Shown here piece by piece: positions 23,697-30,958 of a DNA stretch of 64,000 nucleotides. Every line of letters starts with the position of its first letter. Positions within the stretch are counted from its first letter, which is position 1. The position numbers and the translations under genes are program-made. Under the pieces are notes generated by a model. The model saw nothing but the letters and a program-made list of their open reading frames with translations. It was not told the DNA's origin and searched no databases. Origin of the DNA: Paenibacillus sp. JZ16 (GTDB taxonomy: Bacteria; Bacillota; Bacilli; Paenibacillales; Paenibacillaceae); the NCBI RefSeq assembly GCF_015326965.1, contig NZ_CP017659.1:7081001-7145000 (forward strand), written 5' to 3'.

Positions 23697-25088
23697 GTGG
23701 AAGAGATTACTCAACCAAGTCAAAAATTACGGATCACAAATGTGAAAGGCGCGTTTGCCTGGCTGGGATTTTTGGTGTTTTTCAGCGTTTTGAATGAAAC
23801 CGTGTTTAATGTGGCACTGCCGGATATCGCCAGGCAATTTCATGTGGAGCCATCGACGGCCAATTGGGTCAATACAGGCTTTATGCTGACGTTTGCCATA
23901 GGTTCATTTGTGTACGGAAAAATATCGGATCTGTACGGGATCAAAAAAATGCTCATGATAGGTATCGTAACGTACGGCAGCGGCTCTATGCTGGGATTAG
24001 CGGGACATGCCTATTTACCTGCTGTGATTGCGGCAAGATTTATTCAGGGGGCGGGAGCCTCTGCCATCCCTGCGCTGGTCATGGTCATGATTGTACGTTA
24101 TTTCGATGCCAATCAACGCGGAAGAGCGTTTGGTCTTATAGGATCACTGGTTGCAACGGGCGAAGGTATCGGGCCTGTCATCGGAGGCGTCGTTGCCCAT
24201 TATGTGCACTGGTCCATGTTGTTTGTTTTTCCTCTTATGACACTTGCCACGATTCCTTTCTTCTTAAAAGTGCTACCGGATGAAACTGAACAGAAAGGGA
24301 CCATTGATGTTACGGGGGCAGTTCTGCTCTCGGTTGGCGTAGTGCTATTTACCTTGTTTACGACCAATGAACATTGGATGTATCTGGCTGGCTGTTTAGC
24401 AGCGCTCGTATTATTCGCCTTACGAATCAAGCGGGCTTCCAATCCATTTATCGAACCGTATTTATTTGTAAGGAAGAAGTTCATCGCCGGGACGATCGCG
24501 GGCTGCGTTATTTTGGGCATGGTAGCCGGATTTCTATCCATGGTGCCTTATATGATGAGAAGCGTCCACCATCTGTCAACGGGCATGATTGGCGCGGGGG
24601 TTATGTTCCCTGGTGCCATGAGTGTCATGCTGTTTGGCATATTAGGGGGCATACTCGTTGATAAGAAAGGTCATCATCTTGTGTTCTATATAGGCACCTT
24701 GATGATTATCGGTAGTTTTTTAACTATGGCGATGCTGAAGGATCAATCACCTTGGATTGTAACGGCCATGCTGATTTTTGTATTTGGAGGCCTTTCTTTT
24801 GTGAAGACGGTGATTTCAACCGTCGTTTCCGATTCGCTGGAAGAGAAGGAAGCGGGAGCTGGGATGGGAATGCTTAATTTTACATGCTTCTTATCTGAGG
24901 GGATTGGAGTGGCAATTGTAGGAGGTTTGCTTTCCAGAGGATTGCTGGAATTCCCACTTCTTCCGATGTTACGGAATGCTGGGACAGACTTATACAGCAA
25001 CTTGCTGCTTCTGTTTTCGTTGGTTATCGTAGCTGGAAGTATGATCTATACATTGACTTATGTCGGAAAAAGAAGCAGACGAATCTAA
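23697..25088 (+). CDS. Tet(L)-like 14-TMS MFS efflux pump
   Basis: A 463-residue drug:H+ antiporter of the DHA2 group. Long blocks match tetracycline pump Tet(L)/Tet(K) proteins as I recall them: FFSVLNETVFNVALPDIA, NWVNTGFMLTFAIGSFVYGK, motif C-like GLIGSLVATGEGIGPVIGG, and VAGFLSMVPYMM. It is probably a chromosomal relative that exports tetracycline-like drugs or monovalent cations (Na+/K+ exchange is known for Tet(L)). The start is GTG. No in-frame ATG exists between the upstream stop and this codon, and tet(L) also uses GTG. Expression is likely controlled by the 20-residue leader. Whether it gives tetracycline resistance cannot be judged from sequence. Confidence 0.88.
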   Translation: MEEITQPSQKLRITNVKGAFAWLGFLVFFSVLNETVFNVALPDIARQFHVEPSTANWVNTGFMLTFAIGSFVYGKISDLYGIKKMLMIGIVTYGSGSMLGLAGHAYLPAVIAARFIQGAGASAIPALVMVMIVRYFDANQRGRAFGLIGSLVATGEGIGPVIGGVVAHYVHWSMLFVFPLMTLATIPFFLKVLPDETEQKGTIDVTGAVLLSVGVVLFTLFTTNEHWMYLAGCLAALVLFALRIKRASNPFIEPYLFVRKKFIAGTIAGCVILGMVAGFLSMVPYMMRSVHHLSTGMIGAGVMFPGAMSVMLFGILGGILVDKKGHHLVFYIGTLMIIGSFLTMAMLKDQSPWIVTAMLIFVFGGLSFVKTVISTVVSDSLEEKEAGAGMGMLNFTCFLSEGIGVAIVGGLLSRGLLEFPLLPMLRNAGTDLYSNLLLLFSLVIVAGSMIYTLTYVGKRSRRI

Positions 25089-25113
25089 AGCATAGAAGCA
25101 TATTTGTGCTCCA

Positions 25114-25157
25114 AATCCCGATCTCTCTTGTAACAACGGAGAGAGCGGGATTTTTTT
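25114..25157 (+). terminator. Intrinsic terminator after the MFS pump
   Basis: AATCCCG-ATCTCTC ... GAGAGAG-CGGGATT hairpin with a T7 tail, 26 bases after the pump stop. Confidence 0.9.
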
Positions 25158-25213
25158 GGTAACAAGCTCTTCATACGCCATTGTGCCGCTTCTGTATTGA
25201 TCATTGGGGGAGA

Positions 25214-25258
25214 ATAGTCTGGATAGCTGTCGAAACGTCTTCGTCAAGTCCAGACTAT
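25214..25258. repeat. Perfect 10-bp inverted repeat
   Basis: ATAGTCTGGA (25214-25223) and TCCAGACTAT (25249-25258), with a partly self-complementary centre (GTCGAAACGTCTTCGTC). No T run follows, so it is not a terminator. It lies 54 bases upstream of the MATE promoter. Its function is unknown. Confidence 0.5.
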
Positions 25259-25311
25259 CATGTTGCTCCGTTTAACAGCGGATTACGGTCATTTCCTGTG
25301 GCTTGCATTCG

Positions 25312-25340
25312 TTGACAGAACTCGGGTCTGGTGATATCCT
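25312..25340 (+). promoter_or_regulatory. SigmaA promoter of the MATE gene
   Basis: Perfect TTGACA (25312-25317) - 17 bases - TATCCT (25335-25340), with TG one base before the -10. It predicts a start near 25347 and a leader of about 235 bases. Confidence 0.7.
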
Positions 25341-25346
25341 CCAATC

Positions 25347-25485
25347 AAAGACGGGGTTTATCCGGGATCAAATGAATTAATCCGTATTGTCCCCTTGGCG
25401 AGGGAGTGAGCTCTCCCAAGCGACGGTTGCGGCAGCCATTTCTGAATACCGTAAGTCTGAAGCTCTTCGTTTGAAGAGTTTTTTT
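25347..25485 (+). ncRNA. Structured leader (candidate riboswitch or attenuator) of the MATE gene
   Basis: A closing helix GTATT/AATAC (25384-25388 with 25445-25449) encloses two hairpins: CTTGG-CGA-GGGAG-TGAG-CTC-T-CCCAAG (about 25394-25420) and GGTT-GCGGC-AGCC (about 25425-25436). An intrinsic terminator follows at 25463-25485. No significant ORF fills it. I compared it by eye with the ykkC, yybP-ykoY, fluoride, ZTP, preQ1, SAM, TPP and T-box consensus and found no convincing match. Confidence 0.5.
25463..25485 (+). terminator. Leader terminator upstream of the MATE gene
   Basis: CTCTTC-GTTT-GAAGAG followed by T7, about 100 bases before the MATE start and downstream of a good promoter, so it should act as an attenuator. 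Confidence 0.85.
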
Positions 25486-25582
25486 CTTTTATATTACAAC
25501 GAAAAGAATGTGATGACAGATGTTGGTTCGATTACGAACCCAAATGAACGGTTTGCTTCAACATCATTTATCCGGGGAGTCG

Positions 25583-26905
25583 ATGGACTACCGGCAGATT
25601 TTCGCTTTATTTTTTCCGATCTTGATTGATCAGGCATTCATCATCGGTTTGAATCTGGTCAACACCGCCATGATCAGTTCGTCGGGCGTATCGGCGGTCA
25701 GCGCCGTGAACATGGTGGATTCCCTGAATATTTTCCTGATCAATGTGTTCGTGGCGGTAGCAACCGGGGGCACCGTCGTCGTTGCACAATATAAGGGAAG
25801 CGGCAATGCCATGATGGTATCCCGGGCTTCTGCGGCTACTGTTACATCCGTGGCGATGATCGCTTTAGCGATCGCGCTGCTGATCATTGGGCTTCACCAG
25901 CCGGTGCTGAATCTGCTGTTCGGCTCAGCGTCACCCGAGGTGCTGGAGAGTGCGCGAGTATATCTGATCGGAAGCAGTACTTCCTTCATCGGAATTGCCA
26001 TCGTGCAGGCGGTTTGCGGCGCGCTGCGGGGGATCGGCAAGACCCGGGCTTCACTGGCATTGTCGTTAATCATGAATCTGCTCTACGTTCTGCTCAACAT
26101 CGTGTTCATCACCCTGCTGAATATGGGCGTTATGGGCATGACGCTGGCGATTAACATCGCCCGCTTTGCCGGTGCAGCCTGCGCGCTCTACTATCTGTTC
26201 AGAGTGGACGCCACGCTGCATATCCGCCTGCGAGATCTGTTTCATTTCCCGATATCCATGCTGCGCAAAATTATGTTTATCGGGCTTCCGTTTGCAGCCG
26301 AACAGATGTTTTTTAACGGAGGAAAGCTGTTAACCCAAGTGTTTATCGTCAGCTTGGGTACGTACGCCATAGCTACGAACGCGATCGGGTCTTCACTTGC
26401 GGCCGTCTTCCAAATTCCAGCCAGCGCGTTGTCCTTAACGATTGTGACCGTCGTTGGTCAATGCATTGGCCGCGGAAATATAGCGGATGCCCGGAAGTTC
26501 ATCAAATCTTTTTTGTGGCTTGGCGCAATCTCGCTCGCCTTCATGGGTTTGATTTTGATGCCGCTCTACCGGCCGCTGGTCGGGCTGTTTAACCCGCCTC
26601 CGGAAATCGTGAACGATCTGTTTGTAGTGCTGTTGATTAACACCCTTGTACAGGTTCCGCTATGGTCGATAAGCTTTATTCTGCCTTCGGCGCTGCGTGC
26701 GGCAGGCGACTCGCGTTTTACCTCTATCACTTCGATGCTGACCATGTGGCTGTTCCGGGTGATTCTCGGTTATATTATGGGGATCGTTCTGGGCTGGAGC
26801 ATCCTTGGCGTATGGCTGGCCATGAATTGTGAATGGGGAGTGCGGGGAGCGATTTTCCTATGGCGCTTCCGCGGCAAGAAATGGTATGCGCACAAGCTGA
26901 TTTAA
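25583..26905 (+). CDS. MATE-family multidrug efflux transporter
   Basis: A membrane protein of about 440 residues with 12 predicted membrane segments and the MATE two-bundle repeat (FFPILIDQAFIIGLNLVNTAMISSSG in the first half, FIGLPFAAEQMFFNGGKLLTQVFIV in the second). MATE proteins export drugs or metabolites in exchange for Na+ or H+. The start is uncertain: ATG 25583 begins at the usual MATE N terminus and has GGGGAG only 3-4 bases upstream, while the frame is open to ATG 25544. Control by the structured leader and terminator is inferred. Substrate unknown. Confidence 0.88.
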   Translation: MDYRQIFALFFPILIDQAFIIGLNLVNTAMISSSGVSAVSAVNMVDSLNIFLINVFVAVATGGTVVVAQYKGSGNAMMVSRASAATVTSVAMIALAIALLIIGLHQPVLNLLFGSASPEVLESARVYLIGSSTSFIGIAIVQAVCGALRGIGKTRASLALSLIMNLLYVLLNIVFITLLNMGVMGMTLAINIARFAGAACALYYLFRVDATLHIRLRDLFHFPISMLRKIMFIGLPFAAEQMFFNGGKLLTQVFIVSLGTYAIATNAIGSSLAAVFQIPASALSLTIVTVVGQCIGRGNIADARKFIKSFLWLGAISLAFMGLILMPLYRPLVGLFNPPPEIVNDLFVVLLINTLVQVPLWSISFILPSALRAAGDSRFTSITSMLTMWLFRVILGYIMGIVLGWSILGVWLAMNCEWGVRGAIFLWRFRGKKWYAHKLI

Positions 26906-26932
26906 GCCATTATCTATTGTATATAAAGCAAG

Positions 26933-26960
26933 AAAAGCCCCGTGTTTCCGGGGCTTTTTT
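26933..26960 (+). terminator. Intrinsic terminator (works both ways)
   Basis: AAAAGCCCCG / CGGGGCTTTT hairpin with T tail between the converging MATE and CoA-disulfide reductase genes. Confidence 0.92.
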
Positions 26961-27022
26961 GCATGTTTTTTTACTGCAAGCAGCATGTTTCATCAGTTCC
27001 AAACAGATTTAATTAGGAACGA

Positions 27023-28675
27023 TTAGGATGGCTTGTAAACCGCTGCGTATGTTTTCCAGCCGCCGTCGAGATTCTTAACCCGGAAGCCATGCTCGGCCAA
27101 AATACGGGCCGCCAAGTATCCGCGCAGCCCAACCTGGCAAGTCACGTACAGCATCTCATTCTCCGGCAATTCCTTCAGTCGGCTGCGCAGATCGTTAAGC
27201 GGAATGTTGACGGAACCTGGGATATAACCCGCTTCCCTTTCTTTAGGCTCACGAACGTCGATCAAGGTTGCACCGTTTCCGACCAGGTCGTCGATTTCAT
27301 GCCACTGCACCGTTTCAACCAAACCGTCCATGATGTTGGCGGCAACATATCCGGCATAGTTAACCGGGTCTTTGGCGGAGGAATATGGGGGCGCGTAGGA
27401 AAGCTCCAGCTCCGCCAGGTCCCATACATTGAGATTTCCCTTGATAGCTGTAGCAATGACATCGATTCGCTTATCCACGCCATCTGCTCCAATCGCTTGC
27501 GCTCCATAGATTTGACCTGTTTCCGGATGGAATAACAGCTTCAAGGAAATGGGATACGCCCCGGGGTAGTATCCGGCATGAGACGAGGGGTGAATATGGA
27601 TGGCTTGATAAGGGATGTTCATCTGTTTGAGGCGCTTTTCGTTAACGCCTGTTGCAGCAACCGTTAGATCAAAGACCTTGGCAATCGACGAACCGAGCGT
27701 GCCTTTGTAACCATTGGTTTTACCATAGATGTGGTCTGCAACCAGGCGCCCCTGCCGGTTGGCAGGACCGGCGAGCGGGATAAAGGCCTGGCTCTGAAGG
27801 ACATAATCCTTTACCTCAATCGCATCGCCGATGGCATAAATGCTCGGGTCAGCGGTCTGCATATATTCGTTAACTTGAATCGCGCCGCGATCATTGACGG
27901 GAAGTCCGGCAGCTGATGCCAGCAAGCTCTCTGGCTGAACGCCTATCGAGAGCAAGGTCATCTCGGTTGATATTCGTTTGCCGCTGGTAAGCTCGATTTG
28001 TTGACCGCCCTCATGAAACCCTTTTATGCCATCCTCAAGAATCAGACGGACTTCTTTTTCCTTAAGATGCGATTGGACGATTGCGGCCATTTCGTAGTCG
28101 AGCGGAGCCATCACCTGGTTGGCCATTTCGATGACTGTCACCTGAACGCCGCGATCCGCCAGATTCTCGGCCATTTCCAGCCCGATAAATCCACCCCCGA
28201 CAATAACGGCTTCCTTCGGCTGGACTTCATCCACGTACTGCTTAATGCGGTCCGTATCGGGGATATTGCGTAAAGTGAAGACGTTTGGTGATCCGGTCAG
28301 ACCGCGAATATCCGGCGTAATCGGCTTCGCGCCGGGTGATAGGATCAGATAATCATAACCCTCGGTGTAGGTTTCTCCGGTAATAAGGTTTTTAATCGTA
28401 ACCATTTTTTCATCACGCAGTATGGACGTAACTTCGCTAAGATTCCGAATATCCAGCTCGTAGCGGCGGCTAAGACCGGGTACGGTCTGCACCATGAGCT
28501 TATCGCGGTCGGTTATCGTTTCTCCTATATAGTAGGGCAGACCGCAGTTGGCAAACGAAATATATTCACCGCGCTCCACTAAAACAATGGCAGAGTCCTC
28601 ATCCAATCTCCGCAGTCTGGCAGCTGCCGAGGCTCCTCCCGCTACGCCGCCGACAATGAGAATTTTTTTGCCCAT
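27023..28675 (-). CDS. CoA-disulfide reductase fused to a rhodanese domain
   Basis: A 550-residue FAD flavoenzyme of the CoADR-Rhd group, which reduces CoA disulfides, CoA persulfides or polysulfides with NAD(P)H. FAD site GGVAGGASAAARLRR (9-23); single active-site Cys44 in SFANCGLPYY, the CoADR hallmark; NAD site AVIVGGGFIGLEMAENL; FAD contact YAIGDAIE; dimerisation domain; then C-terminal rhodanese (about 455-550) with Cys513 in VTCQVGLRG. It is divergent from the CstR gene and shares operators with it (site at 28722-28737 in its own promoter region), so it belongs to the reactive-sulfur response. Confidence 0.95.
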   Translation of the reverse strand: MGKKILIVGGVAGGASAAARLRRLDEDSAIVLVERGEYISFANCGLPYYIGETITDRDKLMVQTVPGLSRRYELDIRNLSEVTSILRDEKMVTIKNLITGETYTEGYDYLILSPGAKPITPDIRGLTGSPNVFTLRNIPDTDRIKQYVDEVQPKEAVIVGGGFIGLEMAENLADRGVQVTVIEMANQVMAPLDYEMAAIVQSHLKEKEVRLILEDGIKGFHEGGQQIELTSGKRISTEMTLLSIGVQPESLLASAAGLPVNDRGAIQVNEYMQTADPSIYAIGDAIEVKDYVLQSQAFIPLAGPANRQGRLVADHIYGKTNGYKGTLGSSIAKVFDLTVAATGVNEKRLKQMNIPYQAIHIHPSSHAGYYPGAYPISLKLLFHPETGQIYGAQAIGADGVDKRIDVIATAIKGNLNVWDLAELELSYAPPYSSAKDPVNYAGYVAANIMDGLVETVQWHEIDDLVGNGATLIDVREPKEREAGYIPGSVNIPLNDLRSRLKELPENEMLYVTCQVGLRGYLAARILAEHGFRVKNLDGGWKTYAAVYKPS

Positions 28676-28721
28676 CGAATATTCCTCCCTGATTTGGTGT
28701 ATATAGTGAATGGATTTTTAT

Positions 28722-28737
28722 ATACCCTATGGGGTAT
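28722..28737. promoter_or_regulatory. CstR-type operator 1
   Basis: ATACCC-TATG-GGGTAT, in the promoter region of the CoADR-rhodanese gene. It matches the CstR/CsoR-family operator pattern. Confidence 0.75.
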
Positions 28738-28813
28738 CATAACATATGGCAGCACGGAAGAGTGTGACAATTATCAGACATGTCATGATAAGCGTAAAGT
28801 TAGAATTATCCAT

Positions 28814-28842
28814 TTGACAACATACCCTTGGGGGTATATATT
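28814..28842 (+). promoter_or_regulatory. Promoter of the sulfur operon with CstR operator 2 in the spacer
   Basis: TTGACA (28814-28819) - 17 bases - TATATT (28837-28842). ATACCC-TTGG-GGGTAT (28822-28837) fills the spacer, so a bound repressor excludes polymerase. Confidence 0.85.
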
Positions 28843-28910
28843 GAAGACATGCAAGCCCGTATGCTTTTAATCATGCATCCTAAAAAGTGCAGAGACAGGA
28901 GGGGATCGAG

Positions 28911-29171
28911 ATGGACTACAATGATCAAATGAAAAATCGGGTGAAACGCATCGAAGGTCAGCTTCGTGGCATTCTGAAAATGATGGAAGAGAACAAGGAT
29001 TGCAAGGAAGTGATTACCCAGCTCTCCGCAACGCGGACGGCGATAGATCGGACGATCGGCGTTGTCGTCAGCTCCAACCTTGTGGAATGCGTACAGAAAG
29101 CTGAAGAGACCGGGCAGGACACGGAGAAGCTAGTGGTTGAAGCGGTCAATTTGCTAGTGAAAAGTAGATAA
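28911..29171 (+). CDS. cstR: CstR-type persulfide-sensing repressor (CsoR family)
   Basis: An 86-residue all-helical CsoR-family repressor. It has the two cysteines at positions 31 (NKDCKEV) and 60 (NLVECVQ) that form di- and trisulfide bridges in CstR when persulfides are present. The copper-binding His of CsoR is replaced (SSNLVEC), which favours CstR over a copper sensor. The start at 28911 has AGGAGGGG 6 bases upstream. It sits next to persulfide enzymes and palindromic ATACCC-N4-GGGTAT sites, in line with autoregulation. The B. subtilis counterpart in the yrk locus is YrkD. Confidence 0.9.
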   Translation: MDYNDQMKNRVKRIEGQLRGILKMMEENKDCKEVITQLSATRTAIDRTIGVVVSSNLVECVQKAEETGQDTEKLVVEAVNLLVKSR

Positions 29172-29226
29172 CATGAGGACAACGTTCCCTCAATTGAATA
29201 CCAGGCAGTAGGAAGTTCAATCAGGA

Positions 29227-29269
29227 TTGACATGACTTACGCCATTGCTTGAAATACCCCCACAGGTAA
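29227..29269 (+). promoter_or_regulatory. Promoter with degenerate CstR operator 3 before tusA-like gene
   Basis: TTGACA (29227-29232) with a weak -10 (TGAAAT), and an imperfect ATACCC-CCAC-AGGTAA at 29254-29269. One half-site is good, the other changed. Confidence 0.5.
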
Positions 29270-29309
29270 ATAACGAAACATATAGTCATCATTTTAAGGA
29301 GGAATTATA

Positions 29310-29537
29310 ATGAACGCGGATAAAGTATTGGATGTGAAAGGCTTGGCATGTCCCATGCCGATCGTGAAAACAAAGAAACAGATGAAAGAGATGCAACAAG
29401 GCCAAGTGCTTGAGATTCATGCAACGGATCGAGGCGCGAAGAGCGATTTGACGGCATGGGCCAAGTCGACGGGTAACGAGATGCTGGAGCAGGCAGAGGA
29501 TGGGGGCGTATTGAAATTTTGGATTAGAAAGGGATAA
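29310..29537 (+). CDS. TusA-family sulfur carrier protein
   Basis: A 75-residue TusA/SirA-fold protein (YrkI/YeeD-like). The carrier cysteine is Cys14 in LACPMPIVKTK, the family CPxP motif, which takes and passes on persulfide sulfur. AAGGAGG lies at good spacing before the ATG. It is part of the CstR-controlled locus and likely hands sulfur between the rhodaneses, the DsrE-type protein and the persulfide dioxygenase-like protein. Confidence 0.92.
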   Translation: MNADKVLDVKGLACPMPIVKTKKQMKEMQQGQVLEIHATDRGAKSDLTAWAKSTGNEMLEQAEDGGVLKFWIRKG

Positions 29538-29543
29538 TTTTTT

Positions 29544-29574
29544 TTGAATGGAAATATACCTATGGGGGTATAAA
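29544..29574 (+). promoter_or_regulatory. Internal promoter with CstR operator 4
   Basis: TTGAAT (29544-29549), ATACCT-ATGG-GGGTAT operator (29556-29571) and TATAAA (29569-29574) directly before the DsrE-type gene. The -35 to -10 spacing of 19 is long. Confidence 0.6.
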
Positions 29575-29623
29575 CGTATTCATTGAGATTTATAAATCAA
29601 ATTTTACAAGGGGAGATCACGAA

Positions 29624-30109
29624 GTGACGGAAACAAAAAAGACAACGATTGTATTATTCAGCGGCGATTATGACAAAGCCATGGCCGCCTATATCATCGC
29701 GAACGGCGCTGCCGCTTATGACCATGAGGTGACGATATTTCATACCTTCTGGGGACTGAACGCACTGCGTAAGGACGAGGATGTCATGCTGCCCAAGAAA
29801 AAAAGTTTCATCGAGAAGATGTTTGGGAAAATGATGCCGCGCGGATCCGATAACATGGGTCTTTCCAAAATGAATTTTGCCGGGATGGGTCCAAAAATGA
29901 TCAAGGATGTGATCAAGAAACACAACGCCGTTCCGCTGCCGCAATTGATCGAGATGGCGCAGGAGCAGGACATCAAGCTTGTTGCATGCACCATGACGAT
30001 GGATCTGCTTGGGCTGCAGCAAGAAGAACTGTTTGACGGCATTGAGTATGCGGGGGTTGCTGCGTATTTGGGCGATGCTCAGGATGGCCATGTTAACTTG
30101 TTCATTTAA
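29624..30109 (+). CDS. DsrE/DsrE2-like sulfurtransferase
   Basis: A 161-residue DsrE/F-fold protein of the DsrE2 (YrkE-like) group. DsrE2 proteins exchange persulfide sulfur with TusA. It opens TTIVLFSGDYDKAMAAYIIANGAAAYDHEVTIFHTFWG and has the conserved Cys122 in LVACTMTMDLLG. The start is GTG with GGGGAG 8 bases upstream; no ATG is available. It is preceded by its own CstR-type operator, and the TusA gene is immediately upstream, fitting a relay. Confidence 0.9.
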   Translation: MTETKKTTIVLFSGDYDKAMAAYIIANGAAAYDHEVTIFHTFWGLNALRKDEDVMLPKKKSFIEKMFGKMMPRGSDNMGLSKMNFAGMGPKMIKDVIKKHNAVPLPQLIEMAQEQDIKLVACTMTMDLLGLQQEELFDGIEYAGVAAYLGDAQDGHVNLFI

Positions 30110-30154
30110 GGAAAACAGCGGCGACGGTTGCTGTTATAAAGAGAGGGAATAAAG

Positions 30155-30520
30155 ATGGATATACTCAATGTATCGTTCATTGCACTTATCATTCTGTTTG
30201 TCGTTTGGAGAATCCTCCCGGCTCAGGGAGTCAGGCAGATTACCTCGGCACAGCTGGAGCAAGAGCTTAAAGACAGCAACACAATCAAGCAGTTCATCGA
30301 TGTCCGGACGCCGGGAGAGTTCAAGGGGAATCACATACGGGGTTTCCGGAATATTCCGCTGGACCAGCTCATGTCGAGCAGCGATTCGCTCTCCAAAGAC
30401 ATGGAAGTGGTATTGATCTGTCAAAGCGGCATGCGAAGCAACAAAGCGAGCAAAACTTTAAAGAAATTAGGCTTTGAGACGGTGACTAACGTGAAGGGCG
30501 GCATGAATCGCTGGTCTTAA
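30155..30520 (+). CDS. Membrane-anchored single-domain rhodanese
   Basis: A 121-residue protein with one N-terminal membrane segment (about 5-20, VSFIALIILFVVWRILP) followed by a rhodanese domain facing, most likely, the cytoplasm. Active-site Cys89 lies in LICQSGMRS, and the CH2A-like DVRTPGEF motif is present. It transfers sulfane sulfur. The gene is 45 bases after the DsrE-type gene, in the same operon. Confidence 0.9.
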   Translation: MDILNVSFIALIILFVVWRILPAQGVRQITSAQLEQELKDSNTIKQFIDVRTPGEFKGNHIRGFRNIPLDQLMSSSDSLSKDMEVVLICQSGMRSNKASKTLKKLGFETVTNVKGGMNRWS

Positions 30521-30550
30521 CTAAAAAAAGTAAAGGGAGTTCTGATCAAC

Positions 30551-30846
30551 ATGAAAGAGATTTCTCCAAAAGAAGTTGAGCATCTGCTGAGTGACGGAGC
30601 TGACATGAATATCATCGATGTTCGAGAAGCGGAGGAAGTCGCGGAAGGTAAAATTCCGGGCGCCGTCAACATTCCTTTAGGTTTGATTGAATTCCGCAAA
30701 CAGGATCTTGATCGGTCGAAAGAGTATGTCTTGGTATGCCGTTCCGGGGGCGCAGCGGCCGTGCTGCAGAATATTTGGAAGGTCAAGGCTATCAAGTCGT
30801 CAATATGACGGGCGGTATGCTGGCATGGGAGGGCAATACAGAGTAA
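30551..30846 (+). pseudogene. Rhodanese gene broken by a single-base deletion
   Basis: The first frame (30551-30808) encodes a normal rhodanese start, with IIDVREAEEVAEGKIPGAVNIPLG and active-site Cys63 in VCRSG. It then runs into an unrelated tail and stops. The +1 frame from the G5 run at 30746-30750 continues exactly as expected: GRSGRAAEYLEGQGYQ...NMTGGMLAWEG, to a stop at 30846. Adding one G restores a complete 98-residue rhodanese. It may be a real mutation, a slippery phase-variable tract, or a sequencing error. Confidence 0.85.
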
Positions 30847-30868
30847 CTGTGTCTATTTGAAAAAGAAT

Positions 30869-30894
30869 GGGTGTGATAGGCACCCCCTTTTTTT
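30869..30894 (+). terminator. Intrinsic terminator inside the sulfur locus
   Basis: GGGTG-TGATAGG-CACCC hairpin followed by CC and T7. It separates the upstream operon from the TusA-rhodanese gene, which has its own CstR operator. Confidence 0.75.
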
Positions 30895-30904
30895 GAACTG
30901 AAAT

Positions 30905-30920
30905 ATACCCCTGGCGGTAT
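30905..30920. promoter_or_regulatory. CstR-type operator 5
   Basis: ATACCC-CTGG-CGGTAT, seven bases downstream of a TTGAAC -35-like hexamer and upstream of the TusA-rhodanese gene. Confidence 0.65.
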
Positions 30921-30958
30921 GTGTGTCCGAAAACAAAACAATGGAGGTTCGATGTGAT

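Noticed and set aside
25384..25449. Fluoride or guanidine riboswitch before the MATE gene
   Set aside because: The conserved bases of both classes are missing, so the leader is left unclassified.
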